A stretch of DNA of 64,000 bases from Cohnella algarum (lineage in GTDB: Bacteria; Bacillota; Bacilli; Paenibacillales; Paenibacillaceae). The stretch is taken from the NCBI RefSeq assembly GCF_016937515.1, contig NZ_JAFHKM010000002.1, positions 1,297,001-1,361,000 of the forward strand. The letters run 5' to 3'. A program made the position numbers and the translations under genes. The notes under the pieces were generated by a model. It had not been told where the DNA came from and did not search any database. It was given only the letters and a program-made list of their open reading frames with translations. This document shows positions 1 through 8,822 of the stretch, one piece after another. The stretch's first letter is position 1; each line of letters begins with the position of its first letter.

Positions 1-49
1 TCTGGTCATCGATTATATAAGTACGAAGCTGCGGGAGAAACTGCTATGA
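1..49 (+). CDS. phnE: C-terminal end of a PhnE-type phosphonate permease (partial)
   Basis: The window opens inside a reading frame that ends with a TGA at 47-49 after about 15 codons (LVIDYISTKLREKLL). This ending resembles the C-terminus of PhnE permeases. The stop overlaps the ATG of the next permease in an ATGA arrangement, which indicates translational coupling. Phosphonate importers often carry two tandem PhnE genes. Identity is inferred from context and the short tail, so it is tentative. Confidence 0.6.
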   Translation, partial: LVIDYISTKLREKLL

Positions 50-819
50 ACCGGAACCGATGGAAACGCTGGCTCATTTTTGTCGCCCTTGTGCTGATTT
101 ACGTTTGGACATTCTGGGGCATCGAATTCGGCGGAATCAAAGAAACGGCGGGGCAAATCACGCGAGCGATCCTCGAAGGACTTTTCTCGCCGGACTGGGA
201 TTACGTCTATTTGCCCGACGGCGAAGACCTGCTCCGGACGATGCTGGAGACGCTGGCCATCGCCGTGCTCGGCACGTTTATTTCCGCCATCCTGTGCATC
301 CCGTTCGCCTTCTGGGCGGCCGCGGGCAAGAACAAGGCGAGGACGCTGTCCGGAACGGGCAAATTCGTCCTCAGCTTCATCCGGACCTTCCCGGAAATCA
401 TCATGGCGCTCCTCTTCATCAAAGCGGTCGGTCCCGGGGCGTTCGCCGGCGCGCTGGCGCTCGGCCTGCATTCGATCGGCATGCTCGGCAAGCTGTTTTC
501 CGAAGAGGTGGAAAACATGGACGCCGGACCGACGGAAGCGCTGATCGCGACCGGGGCAAGCCGGCTGCAGGTGCTCTGGTTCGCCGTCATCCCGCAGGTG
601 CTGCCGGGATTTCTGTCCTACACGCTGTACCGTTTCGAGATCAACGTGCGGTCCGCAACGATTCTCGGCGTCATCGGCGCCGGCGGCATCGGCACGCCGC
701 TCATTTTCGCCCTCAGCACCCGGTCCTGGGAACGGGTCGGCATCATTTTGCTCGGCATCATCGTCACCGTTACGGTGATCGACCTCATCTCCGGCTATTT
801 TCGCCGCAAGCTGGCCTGA
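46..819 (+). CDS. phnE: phosphonate ABC transporter permease PhnE
   Basis: This 257-residue inner-membrane protein is the permease of a binding-protein-dependent importer of phosphonate or phosphite esters. A first membrane segment lies near residues 8-26 and several more follow. The conserved ABC-permease loop is visible around residues 165-215 (EALIATGAS, then the GAGGIGTPL motif typical of PhnE). The ATG overlaps the stop of the preceding gene by 4 bp, so the two are probably co-translated as the paired membrane subunits. The ATPase (PhnC) and binding protein (PhnD) would lie upstream, outside the window. It is the last gene of the operon, being followed at once by a terminator. Confidence 0.92.
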   Translation: MNRNRWKRWLIFVALVLIYVWTFWGIEFGGIKETAGQITRAILEGLFSPDWDYVYLPDGEDLLRTMLETLAIAVLGTFISAILCIPFAFWAAAGKNKARTLSGTGKFVLSFIRTFPEIIMALLFIKAVGPGAFAGALALGLHSIGMLGKLFSEEVENMDAGPTEALIATGASRLQVLWFAVIPQVLPGFLSYTLYRFEINVRSATILGVIGAGGIGTPLIFALSTRSWERVGIILLGIIVTVTVIDLISGYFRRKLA

Positions 820-830
820 CGCCAATGCGA

Positions 831-881
831 AAAGGACCGCAGGCTTCATTCGCAAAAGCCTCCTGCGGTCCTTTCTTTTTT
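831..881 (+). terminator. Rho-independent terminator of the phn operon
   Basis: A 13-bp stem (AAAGGACCGCAGG at 831-843 and its complement at 862-874) is followed by a T-rich run. The IS66 element entered within the end of this T-run. Confidence 0.85.
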
Positions 882-884
882 GCC
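877..884. repeat. 8-bp target-site duplication, left copy
   Basis: TTTTTGCC precedes the left inverted repeat of the IS66 element and is repeated exactly at 3339-3346 after the right end. Eight base pairs is the expected duplication length for IS66-family elements. Confidence 0.92.
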
Positions 885-912
885 GTAAGCGTCAAATAGC
901 CCCCACCTAGCG
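885..912. repeat. IS66 left inverted repeat
   Basis: It begins GTAAGCGTCAAA and contains CCCCACCT at positions 17-24. About 20 of the first 24 positions match the reverse complement of the right end. Confidence 0.9.
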
Positions 913-940
913 GCGGGAGCTCAGTTCGACTAATCTGTAG

Positions 941-2515
941 TTACTTTTTACTTAATCGGCACTCAGCCGGTAGCTCGTGCGACCATGGCATGAAGGGTTC
1001 GAGCGCGTCGGCATCGAGCGGTCCAGAGATTTGCGGCAACTGCTCGAAGAGGTACTTTAAGTAGTTGAACGGGTGCAGACCATTCTCCTTGGCCGATTCG
1101 ATCACGCTGTAGATTACCGCGCTAGCCTTCGCGCCGCGAGGCGTGTTGGCGAACAGCCAGTTTTTGCGCCCGATCACGAACGGTTTGATCGACCGCTCGC
1201 TCCGATTGTTGTCGAGCTCCAGCCGCCCATCTGACAGGAACGCAGTAAGCTTATCCCACTGATTCAAGCTGTAGGCGATCGCTTGACCGGACAGGCTCTT
1301 CGGCAAGGTTTTGGACCGTTGCTCCTTCAGCCATCCATGATAGGCGTTAAGCACCGGCAGGCTTTGCTCCTGCCTCTTCGCCTGTCGCTCTTCAGCGGAG
1401 ACTTCGGCAAGGTCCCGTTCAATTGCATACAGCTGGTTACAGTAAGCCAGGCCCTGTCCTGCAACGGTTCCCAGCTTCCTCATCTCCGGCGGCCCTGCCT
1501 TCAGCGCCTCGTCGTACTTGCGCCGGGCATGTGCCCAACAACCGACGAGCTTCACGTCTGCCACCTTGTGGTACCCAGGGTACCCATCCACATGCAAATA
1601 GCCTTTGAATCCGGACAGGAAGTTGCGCGGATGTTCGCTGCCCCGCGTCCGTTGGTATTCGTAGAGTATTGCCGGCGGCACATCACGTCCGGTCCGATAT
1701 AGCCACAGGTAGGACGTCGCTTCCGCGGACTTGCCTTCTTCGCGCAGCACCTGAAGCGTCGTCTCGTCGGCATGCAGCACTTCTTGCCGCAGCAGATACG
1801 CCTTCATGGCAGCAAACAGCGGAGACAGCCATTGCTCCGCACCATACATCATCCAGTTCGCCATCGTCTGGCGAGACAACGTATAGCCAAGACGCGCGAA
1901 CTGCTGCTCTTGCCGGTACAGGGGCAAGCCATCCACATATTTCTGCGTCATGACGTAGGCCATGCTGGACGGCGAAGCCAAGCTTCCGGGATAGACGGGC
2001 CTCGGCATGGGCGCCGTGACGATGGGTGTCTGGATCTCATGACGCTCGCAGTGGCGGCAAGCATAGACTTGACGAATATGCCGCATGACCTTGACCTGCG
2101 GGGGCACCAGCGCGATCTCGCTGCGCATCTCAGTCGTCATCTCATGCAGCGAGCCGCCGCAGCAAGCACAGGACTGTTCGCCTTCCTCGAGTTTGTACAC
2201 GACGGTCTCTACCGGCAGGTCGGAGAAGTCGTCTTCACGCTTGCCCGTCTGTTTGCGGCGCTCGTACGTGATCTTCTCTGTAGGTGGCTCTTGTCCGGCT
2301 GGTGTGGCCAGCACTTCGGCTTCGTTGAACAGATTCAGCTCCATCTGGTCCGGATTCGTCTTCTCGCTGGAAGTGCCGAAGCGCTTTTGCTGCGCCAGAC
2401 GGAACTGTTCCTCGTACCACTTGAGCTTGGCCGATAGCTCGATATTTTGTTGTTCCAGCTTCGCATTTTGTTGCCGAAGCTCTTCGATCTGAGGCGATTC
2501 CGCTCGATTTTCCAT
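941..2515 (-). CDS. tnpC: IS66 transposase TnpC (DDE type)
   Basis: The 524-residue protein is the catalytic transposase of IS66 elements. The order of features fits the family: an N-terminal leucine-zipper-like coiled coil (residues 8-45), a Cys4 zinc-binding segment (CACCGG near 115 and a CRHC motif near 153), and a DDE core. The three acidic residues are visible in HADETT (near 248), HVDGYPGY (near 309) and DNNRSERSIKP (near 438). The length is normal for the family and the frame is intact. It is the last gene of the element's operon. Confidence 0.95.
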   Translation of the reverse strand: MENRAESPQIEELRQQNAKLEQQNIELSAKLKWYEEQFRLAQQKRFGTSSEKTNPDQMELNLFNEAEVLATPAGQEPPTEKITYERRKQTGKREDDFSDLPVETVVYKLEEGEQSCACCGGSLHEMTTEMRSEIALVPPQVKVMRHIRQVYACRHCERHEIQTPIVTAPMPRPVYPGSLASPSSMAYVMTQKYVDGLPLYRQEQQFARLGYTLSRQTMANWMMYGAEQWLSPLFAAMKAYLLRQEVLHADETTLQVLREEGKSAEATSYLWLYRTGRDVPPAILYEYQRTRGSEHPRNFLSGFKGYLHVDGYPGYHKVADVKLVGCWAHARRKYDEALKAGPPEMRKLGTVAGQGLAYCNQLYAIERDLAEVSAEERQAKRQEQSLPVLNAYHGWLKEQRSKTLPKSLSGQAIAYSLNQWDKLTAFLSDGRLELDNNRSERSIKPFVIGRKNWLFANTPRGAKASAVIYSVIESAKENGLHPFNYLKYLFEQLPQISGPLDADALEPFMPWSHELPAECRLSKK

Positions 2516-2585
2516 ATGGTATACTTCGGCACGGATGGGGCAACGCCTGCCATAACATATGTCGAATTAAGCAAGGAATAGATTG

Positions 2586-2939
2586 CTAAATGACCGTAGC
2601 GGCGGTCACTTTCGGGTGAGCCTGCCGCTGGCTGAGCGAAAGTCCGTCCAGCAGCCAGCGGAGCTCGCGGGTCGTGACCGTGACCGGATCGCTGTGATCC
2701 CTGGGCCACTGGAACGTGCCGCGCTCGAGCCGGCGGTAGAACAGCCAGAAACCGTTGTGCTCCCAATACAAGATCTTTAACTTGTTCCGCTCGCGGTTGC
2801 AAAAGACGAACAAGCATGGAGAGAATGGATTCAGTCCGAGCCCCTCTTGGACAAGAGCAGCCAATCCGTCGATGGATTTACGTAAATCCGTGCTGCCACA
2901 AGCCAGAAATACCTGACGGCTGGTTAATTCGCTCAGCAT
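2586..2939 (-). CDS. tnpB: IS66 accessory protein TnpB
   Basis: This 117-residue protein is the IS66 Orf2 type. It contains the family signature CGSTDLRKSIDGLA near residues 14-27, then the VFCNRERNKLKILYWE region. Its role in IS66 transposition is known to be needed, but its biochemical activity is not well defined. The start overlaps the end of tnpA by 7 bp, indicating coupling. Confidence 0.93.
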   Translation of the reverse strand: MLSELTSRQVFLACGSTDLRKSIDGLAALVQEGLGLNPFSPCLFVFCNRERNKLKILYWEHNGFWLFYRRLERGTFQWPRDHSDPVTVTTRELRWLLDGLSLSQRQAHPKVTAATVI

Positions 2940-3253
2940 ATGACCTCCAAAGCCTGCACCACGTCGCGGAGCAAAGCGGGATTGAACCCGGCGTCAACCT
3001 CGATGACGGCTGCGCCGATTCGGATGCGAAGGCAAGCCGAAGGTGTGGCTTCCGGCTCGGGAGTAATATGAGCTTTGACGAAGGTGGCTGACTTGACAGC
3101 AGCAGGGGATGAACCGCTTAGTCTCTTCATCCATGTATAGAGCCCGCGACGATCCACCTGATTGGCTTTGCACCATCTTGCTGCTTTTTCTCCACTGGAA
3201 CGGAAAGCGGCAATTCGTTCTTCCCATTTCTTCTGTACGTCTTCTCTGGCCAT
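2933..3253 (-). CDS. tnpA: IS66 accessory protein TnpA
   Basis: The 106-residue protein is the first gene of the element. Its N-terminal half fits a helix-turn-helix of the IS66 Orf1 type (KWEERIAAFRSSGEKAARWCK, then LYTWMKRL). A strong ribosome site (GGGGAGGA) lies just upstream of the ATG. It probably binds DNA and supports transposition together with TnpB. Confidence 0.9.
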   Translation of the reverse strand: MAREDVQKKWEERIAAFRSSGEKAARWCKANQVDRRGLYTWMKRLSGSSPAAVKSATFVKAHITPEPEATPSACLRIRIGAAVIEVDAGFNPALLRDVVQALEVIC

Positions 3254-3310
3254 AAAAAATCCTCCCCCAATTGGACTATGAGGAGGATTATCTCACGGTT
3301 ATTGCAAGGA

Positions 3311-3346
3311 ACGAAGGTGGGGAGAGTTTGACGCTTACTTTTTGCC
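3311..3346. repeat. IS66 right inverted repeat (3311-3338) and right target duplication (3339-3346)
   Basis: The reverse complement of 3311-3338 begins GTAAGCGTCAAA like the left end. It is followed by TTTTTGCC, identical to 877-884. Confidence 0.92.
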
Positions 3347-3447
3347 GCTCGCCCGTTATGCGGTTCTTCCTGTCCCCTTCTCGACTGCCAAACGGGTTAT
3401 TCCAGCGGCCAGACTCGGACTGCCCGTTCTTCGGACGTCCCCGGTTC

Positions 3448-4275
3448 TCATTTAACCCCAAGCCGCATCCGGTACCCGAACATGACGTCCAGCGTTCGTC
3501 CTTGGAAATAGTTTTCAACCTTGGTCTTGAACGCTTGAATCTCACCTTCCAGCTCCGTCGCCCCAAGCTTGAGCGCCGTTTGTACCCCGCCCTGGCTGAG
3601 CGCAAGTCCGATATAACGGTCGGCGTCGCACCGTTCCACGTTGTGAAACACCGCTTCTTTCGCAAATCGAAACTGCCCGCTTGCCTTCAAGTTCGCCAGA
3701 TGCTGCTCCTTGTCCCGCTTCACCGCTCGTTCCGCTTCCGGCACCCGCCTCGCGATCGTTTCGTCCGCCAGCCGGATCAGCTTCCCGTAGCCGCTCTCCG
3801 CTTCCCAGCCGGCCTGGGGCGGCCAATCGCAATCGTAAGCGGCGAACACGCCGCCCGGGCGCAGCACGCGGCCGATTTCCTTTAACGTGCTGTCGGGATC
3901 CATCCAATGAAACGATTGCGAGCAGGTGACGATCTCCGCCGATTCGGAAGCGATATCCAGCCGGTTCGAATACCCGCGAACAAACGAAATCCGGCTTGCG
4001 GCATCCGCGCTCAGCAGCGCTTGCTTCTCCCTCGCCTTGGCGATCATGTCCTCGTTCGGTTCGACCCCGACGATCCGGTCGGCCGCATCCGTCCATACAA
4101 AGGTGGACAGTCCGGTTCCGCAGCCGATATCGACGACAAGCGACGGTCTGCCGCCCAGGTAGCCGGTAAGCAGATTTACGACTTGGGCCGGCGCTTGCGG
4201 GCGATGGGCGTCATACAAGCTTCCGTAGCCGTTAAACCGATCGACATTGCTTTTCAAATTGCCTTCCGGAATCAT
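3448..4275 (-). CDS. class I SAM-dependent methyltransferase
   Basis: The protein has 275 residues when started at the ATG at 4275, which has an AGGAGGA site 6-7 bp upstream; the open frame extends further 5' without a ribosome site. The SAM-binding motif I (VVDIGCGTG) lies at residues 47-55, followed by the acidic VGVEPNEDM region and the QSFHWMD and RVLRPGG motifs of the UbiE/Methyltransf_11 group. The N-terminal FNGYGSLYDAHRP segment is typical of small-molecule methyltransferases. Substrate is unknown. A TATAAT box lies upstream at 4327-4332 on the minus strand, without a convincing -35. It is monocistronic, between the IS66 element and a dyad array. Confidence 0.85.
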   Translation of the reverse strand: MIPEGNLKSNVDRFNGYGSLYDAHRPQAPAQVVNLLTGYLGGRPSLVVDIGCGTGLSTFVWTDAADRIVGVEPNEDMIAKAREKQALLSADAASRISFVRGYSNRLDIASESAEIVTCSQSFHWMDPDSTLKEIGRVLRPGGVFAAYDCDWPPQAGWEAESGYGKLIRLADETIARRVPEAERAVKRDKEQHLANLKASGQFRFAKEAVFHNVERCDADRYIGLALSQGGVQTALKLGATELEGEIQAFKTKVENYFQGRTLDVMFGYRMRLGVK

Positions 4276-4424
4276 CCGACTCCTCCTGTCTTGGGGCGGC
4301 TCGGCGGCCATCCGATCTTTTCCTCTATTATACACAAGAAAGAGGCCTGACGGCGTCCTTAGGATGGCACAACTCCCGAGGATCATGATTGTTAGCAGCG
4401 CTCAGGAGTGCGATCATGGCCGAG

Positions 4425-4598
4425 ATGAGTAATGGTTACTCAAGTGAGTACGGACATTTGCGCACGTTCGGTCCAGATGAGTAATGGTTACTCAAGCGAG
4501 TGCGGCCTCACGCATACAGCCGGTCCAGATGAGTAATTTCTACTCAATTGAGTGCGTTCGCATGCGCATGGCGGGTGGAGTTGAGTCACCTCCGCCCA
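4425..4598. repeat. family A dyad array, locus 1 (52-bp period, 4 copies)
   Basis: Dyads of the form TGAGTAATGGTTACTCA start at 4426, 4478 and 4530, and a degenerate copy (TGAGTCACC) starts at 4582. Every step is 52 bp. The sequence between dyads is only weakly conserved. The array fills the gap between the methyltransferase promoter and the 3' end of the YwnB-like gene. No gene is seen in this stretch. Confidence 0.85.
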
Positions 4599-4614
4599 AA
4601 GCCTGCCCCGTCGA

Positions 4615-5244
4615 TCAGCTTTCCGAAGCTACCGTGAAGCGTTCGTTGACGTGCTGCGGATTTTCGATCTCGTCCACGACCGCCACCGCGTAATCTTCGT
4701 AGCTTACGTAGCTCTTGCCCTGCGAGTTGACCAGCAAATGGTCCTTGCCTTTCAAATAGGAACCCGTTCTCTTGCCCAAAGCGATTTCCGCCGACGGGCT
4801 CAAGAACGTCCATTTGACGCCGTTGGACGCCTCGAGAATGCTCAAAGCTTTGCCTTGCGCCCGGGCGAGCGGCTTGAACATTTCCGGAAAATCCGGCGTG
4901 TCGACGACGCGCTGCGTTTTTTCCGGATCGACGAACAGGCTGCCGGCGCCGCCGACCATGATCAAGCGCGCGTCCGTGCCTTTCAGGGCGTCGATCAGCA
5001 CGTTCGTCACATCGGCGTGCAGATCGACATTGTCGAACACCCCGTAAGCGCTCACGACAACATCATATCCCGCCACATCGGCCGCCTTCAAGTCCAGCAC
5101 ATCCTTTACCACGACGGCGGACGCGCGGGACGGCGCTTTCGAAGCATCGCGGACAAACGCGGTCACCTCGTGCCCGCGGCTTGCCGCTTCCTCCAGAATG
5201 CGGCTGCCCGCTTTGCCGTTGGCTCCGATAACTGCGATTTTCAT
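4615..5244 (-). CDS. NAD(P)-binding Rossmann oxidoreductase, YwnB-like
   Basis: The 209-residue protein begins with the dinucleotide-binding loop GANGKAG at residues 7-13. It resembles the atypical short-chain/NmrA-like group (COG2910, YwnB), thought to be flavin or quinone reductases or redox sensors. Segments VVVSAYGVFDN and RLIMVGGAGSLF are typical. A GGAGG site lies 9 bp before the ATG at 5244. It is a single gene under a strong promoter that overlaps a perfect dyad (5298-5316). In related bacteria such genes often sit beside a HxlR regulator, but none is adjacent here. Confidence 0.82.
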   Translation of the reverse strand: MKIAVIGANGKAGSRILEEAASRGHEVTAFVRDASKAPSRASAVVVKDVLDLKAADVAGYDVVVSAYGVFDNVDLHADVTNVLIDALKGTDARLIMVGGAGSLFVDPEKTQRVVDTPDFPEMFKPLARAQGKALSILEASNGVKWTFLSPSAEIALGKRTGSYLKGKDHLLVNSQGKSYVSYEDYAVAVVDEIENPQHVNERFTVASES

Positions 5245-5297
5245 GAGAGTTCTACCTCCGCCAGTGAAATTGTTTTTTCATTCGTAAACAACTAACC

Positions 5298-5333
5298 TGT
5301 AACCATAATAGTTACATATGAGAGGGATGTCAA
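5298..5333 (-). promoter_or_regulatory. sigma-A promoter with overlapping dyad operator for the YwnB-like gene
   Basis: On the minus strand TTGACA (5333-5328) is followed after exactly 17 bp by TATTAT (5310-5305). The -10 box sits inside a perfect 6-7-6 dyad, TGTAACCATAATAGTTACA (5298-5316), so a repressor bound there would block the polymerase. A HxlR or MarR-type regulator is plausible but not shown. The remaining gap up to 5566 holds only the terminator at 5421-5443 and no recognisable gene. Confidence 0.75.
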
Positions 5334-5420
5334 CCGGAGATAACAATTTTGAAAAAGAACGATTCTTGAAAGCTTGAGCAGCGTTCTTGAGCTTACTCTT
5401 ACCGCCCGATCGCGATGAAT

Positions 5421-5443
5421 CCTGCAATGGTGCAGGTTTTTTT
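5421..5443 (+). terminator. small plus-strand terminator
   Basis: CCTGCA, a 4-base loop and TGCAGG are followed by seven T. No plus-strand gene is seen just upstream, so it may be an orphan left by gene loss. Confidence 0.55.
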
Positions 5444-5566
5444 CAATGAACGAGCCGCCGGCCGTAGACTTGGCCAACCATGCCCGTCCATCAATGCCCC
5501 CGGAACGAAAAAAATCCCGCAACCCAAACCGACGGGCGATTCGGGCTTGCGGGACGCTTATCCGCT

Positions 5567-7221
5567 TCAGAGAGATGCCTGCGGATGGCCGCCGTCGTCC
5601 GCGGCGTCGCGATTTCGCATTTCATGCAGCATCATGCCGATATGAAGCTGAAGCCGATCCTTGCTGTTGTCGGCGCTCAGCTCCAGCAGCTCGTACGCTC
5701 GCTCCAGCCGGTACATGATCGTGTTGTAGTGCGCGAACATCGCTTCCGCGGTTAGCCTGGCATTTTCGTTATTGCGAAAATAGCACTTCAACGTTTTGAC
5801 CAGCAGCGTATGGTGCTTGCGGTCGTACTCGATAAGCGGCTCCACGATGCGGTCCATGAATTCCTTGATTTCCTCCGATTCGGGAAGCAGGTACAACAGC
5901 TGGTAGACGCCCAGCTGCTTATAACGGATTTGCGGATCGCGAATGCCGCAAACGGAGCTGATGTAATGGATTTTGCGCGCCTGGTCGCAGCTTCGGTACA
6001 CCTCCTCCGGACGTTCGACCGAATCGCCGACGCAGAGCGACAGTTCCGATTTCAGCTCCGTATGAAAGCCGGCCTCCAGTTCGCGGACGATCCGGTCCAA
6101 CTGCCCCTGCAGCTTCGCCCCTTTCTCTCGGGCCGCAAGGAACACCAGCTGCCCGTCCAGCAGCGTGACGTAAAGGCCTTCCCGCTCCGGCACCGTCCGG
6201 CGGAATTGCTTCGCGGCTTTTTGCAGCTGTCGAACGTCCACGGTCCGATCCAGCCACCGGACGGCGATCGCGCTGTAGCTTTGTCCGTCCGCGATTTTGC
6301 AGCCGCACGCTTCGGCCCTCGACATCAAATCCTGAACGGCCACGATTCGCCCGGTCAACCAATCGCTCAAAAACTGGTCGACGTATTTATACTCGACCTC
6401 GCGCCGCGCATGCAGGTTGGCCATTTCCAGGCTGACAAGAACCCCGACGCGATCGAGCGTCAACCGGTCGGCCATGCTCAGCTCCTGATTCCATTCGAGC
6501 AGCAGCAGGCTGCAGGCGTCCGAACGGCTGTCCGCGGCGGAAATGTAAACCCGGATCTTGCGCGAACCGACGGTCATGTAATTGACGCCCAGCTGAATCT
6601 CCTGGCACAGCCGCGCCCACTCCGGCGAATCGCTCCGCCACGGGAACAGTCCGGCCGCACGCGGCGAAAAATAAAGTTCGTTCGCCCCGTCCAGCAGCAC
6701 GACCGGATTGTGCAGCATTTCGTCCAGCTCGCGCAAAAAATCGTCGATGCCGCCGCCGTACAGCAGCTGCTCCGACATTTTTTGAAACCGGTTCTGGAGC
6801 AGCGAAAGCTGTCTCGCCTCCTGCACGAGCACCCGTTCCATCACTTCGCGGACGACGTCCGAAAACGACGTCGAAAGCGGGAGCTCGATGATCGGAAAGT
6901 CGAACTGTTCCGCCATCCCCAGCACCCGCTCCGGAATCCGGTCGATATAACGCTTCGTTTTGATGCCGAGAGCCGCGACCCCCCGCTCGGCGAGCTGGGG
7001 AATCATATCGGCGATCTGCTCCGGCCGGTCGCGAAACGGAAATCCGCTTGTGACCAGAAATTCGCCGGAGCGGACCCAGTCGATGACGTCCGGCACCTCC
7101 ATGACGTTCACGCGGTTGATCGCGCGATCCATCCCTTTATGCCCGGCCAGCACGACGGCGTGCTGCAGATGGGGATGAGCAGGAGGTCCCGGCACGTAAA
7201 CGTCAGGTTTTCGTTAATCAT
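5567..7221 (-). CDS. PucR-family transcriptional regulator with an apparent frame break near its start
   Basis: The body encodes an N-terminal PucR ligand domain (AGHKGMDRAINRVNVMEVPD, near residue 20), a central GGDEF-like region and a C-terminal helix-turn-helix (YFRNNENARLTAEAMFAHYNTIMYRLERA) as in purine and cyclic-amide catabolism regulators. The longest open frame starts at a GTG at 7195 without a ribosome site. A better start is the ATG at 7221, which overlaps the cupin stop (ATGA) and encodes MINENLTFTCRDLLLIP, the usual PucR opening. The two frames join if the four-base run at 7171-7174 had one more base. The protein would then have about 551 residues. It is the last gene of the operon and probably controls it. 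Confidence 0.82.
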
Positions 7222-7661
7222 GCGCCGTCCGGCTTCGGATAGTCCGAACTGACGATTTCGGTGTTGAAGAAGGAGTTCGCCGGAACGTTCGGCTCGACCG
7301 GCAGAAAGATGCTGATCTGCTCGCTCGGCGCATCGCCGGCGTTCGCGACGGAATGGACGACCCCCGCCGGCACGAGAAACGTGTCTCCCGCCCCGTAATC
7401 CTTCCACGTCCCGTTGCACAGCAGCTTCACTTTGCCGGCCGTCACGTGGATGATTTCCGCCACATCGTGAAAGTGGGGAAGCACGGCTCCGCCGACGCCG
7501 ATTTTCTCCCACAAAATCGAGCTGGACCGGATCCCCAGCGCATCCGCGTCCGCCGCGCTGCAAATTTCTTTATGGTACAGATGCACGTGATTGGGCATCA
7601 ATTCCCATGTCATGTCCTTGTTTTCGAGTACCTTCGTTTCGGCCGTTTGCGTCTGGTTCAT
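7218..7661 (-). CDS. single-domain cupin
   Basis: The 147-residue protein shows a complete metal-binding cupin motif 1 (LPHFHDVAE with H63, H65, E69 and G76) and motif 2 (PAGVVHSVAN with H103). Such small cupins can be metal-dependent enzymes or ligand-binding proteins. Its place between the ring-opening amidohydrolase and the PucR regulator suggests either a later step of the same pathway or inducer binding; this is inference. It follows the amidohydrolase after 81 bp and overlaps the regulator start by 4 bp. A GGGGAG site precedes the ATG. Confidence 0.85.
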   Translation of the reverse strand: MNQTQTAETKVLENKDMTWELMPNHVHLYHKEICSAADADALGIRSSSILWEKIGVGGAVLPHFHDVAEIIHVTAGKVKLLCNGTWKDYGAGDTFLVPAGVVHSVANAGDAPSEQISIFLPVEPNVPANSFFNTEIVSSDYPKPDGA

Positions 7662-7742
7662 GTTCGTCGTCTCCCCGTTCGGATGATGGATGATGCATGA
7701 TGAATGGAAAAAGCGCTATGCGCCATAAAAGCAAGAAGACCT

Positions 7743-8822
7743 TCAGTTCGTGTTTCGCCTGAAAATGACCGCGACCGGCCCGCCGCCCGGCGGCCCCTGA
7801 TGCTCGGCTCCGCCGGACACGTAAATCATCGGGTCGCCGCACAGGGAGGCCAGCACCGCCCCCACCGCCGCGCGGGCATGGCGGGTATGGTTGATGTCCG
7901 AGTCGTTCAGCATCGTATGCCGCCGGCCGCGGATCAAGCCCGACGGATCGGCTTCGGCCTTCGCGAGCACCTGCACGACCTCGGCCGACGCGTTCTCCCG
8001 CAGCAGCGACAGCAGCGAAGCCCCGTCGATCGCGTCCTTCATGACGCCGTGGCTCATATACAAGTCTCCGGCCGCCTCGGCGGAATTGCCGAACACGATC
8101 ACTTCGCAGCAGGCCAGCTCGCTGCCGGCCGATGTCGAAGCGACGCCGCTGTATTTGCTCCAGTCCGCGCAGACGTCGGCTTCCCCGACCTCCCCTTCGC
8201 CGAGCTCGCCGAGCGCGATCGCCGCCCCGAGCGCGGAGGCGCCGCGGGAATAGCCCATCGATTTGTACGTATCGTCGACGATCGGCTCGACGCCGCGGCT
8301 TCGCGCGTCCAGCATGCCCGCGGCCGTCAGCAGCGGACATTTGATCTGCACGAAATGCACGTCCGCGGCATCCGCGATTCGCGCGTCGGCCATCGCTTTC
8401 CGCACCGCGCTCGCCACCTCGCGGATTTGCGCCTCGCGCCCGAGCTCCTCGGGCCGAAAATCCCGGGTGTGAACGACGCCGACCGCCAGCGATTTCGTTC
8501 CGTCCGCCGCGGCCTCTTCCCCGGCGGAGCGAACGGACCGGCTGATGACCGTATGATGCGGCGCCAGCACGCCCTCGGTGCCGCCCGACATGATATAGGA
8601 AATGCTGCCCGCCGCTTCCTCCCCTACGTAGCCGGAGAAGAAGCTCTTTAGCGTCCGAACCGCATATCCGCGGGTAAAATCGTTGACGCAGCCGTTGCCC
8701 TCCGTTTTGCCGAGCACGGCGATCACCCGCGAGGGGACGATGTCCCCTTGATCGATCAACCGTTTCAGTTCGGACGTATCGTCCGGCGAAGCGATCGGTA
8801 CTTTAACGACGGATATGTTCAT
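7743..8822 (-). CDS. ring-opening amidohydrolase of the cyanuric acid amidohydrolase/barbiturase family
   Basis: The 359-residue protein belongs to the small AtzD/barbiturase family, which hydrolyses a ring amide of cyanuric acid (giving carboxybiuret) or barbituric acid (giving ureidomalonate). The family's three-fold repeated architecture shows in the Lys-containing motifs GKTEGNG (K39) and QIKCP (K161), the Ser-containing SGGTEG (S79) and SAGSEL motifs, the [10 protein letters not shown] stretch, and the C-terminal [13 protein letters not shown] metal-binding loop. Length is normal. Sequence alone does not decide between cyanurate and barbiturate. Its ATG overlaps the end of the permease gene by 4 bp, so uptake and ring opening are translationally coupled. 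No obvious biuret hydrolase or ureidomalonase gene follows. Confidence 0.88.
   Translation of the reverse strand: MNISVVKVPIASPDDTSELKRLIDQGDIVPSRVIAVLGKTEGNGCVNDFTRGYAVRTLKSFFSGYVGEEAAGSISYIMSGGTEGVLAPHHTVISRSVRSAGEEAAADGTKSLAVGVVHTRDFRPEELGREAQIREVASAVRKAMADARIADAADVHFVQIKCPLLTAAGMLDARSRGVEPIVDDTYKSMGYSRGASALGAAIALGELGEGEVGEADVCADWSKYSGVASTSAGSELACCEVIVFGNSAEAAGDLYMSHGVMKDAIDGASLLSLLRENASAEVVQVLAKAEADPSGLIRGRRHTMLNDSDINHTRHARAAVGAVLASLCGDPMIYVSGGAEHQGPPGGGPVAVIFRRNTN

Larger units (their letters stand above)
885..3338 (-). mobile_element. complete IS66-family insertion sequence (2454 bp)
   Basis: The element carries the three-gene set tnpA-tnpB-tnpC on the minus strand. It is bounded by inverted repeats that begin GTAAGCGTCAAA at both ends, and it is flanked by a perfect 8-bp direct repeat. 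All three reading frames are intact and the target duplication has not diverged, so the insertion looks recent and possibly still mobile. It separates the phn operon terminator from the methyltransferase gene and interrupts no coding sequence. Confidence 0.95.

Noticed and set aside
4276..4386. Longer methyltransferase start at 4386
   Set aside because: No ribosome site there and the extra 37 residues resemble no methyltransferase; the ATG at 4275 has a near-perfect site and the family's usual N-terminus.
7662..7742. Terminator between the amidohydrolase and cupin genes
   Set aside because: A GCGC-ATA-GCGC hairpin with a T-run is present on the minus strand, but a 4-bp stem is weak; it may only reduce read-through.
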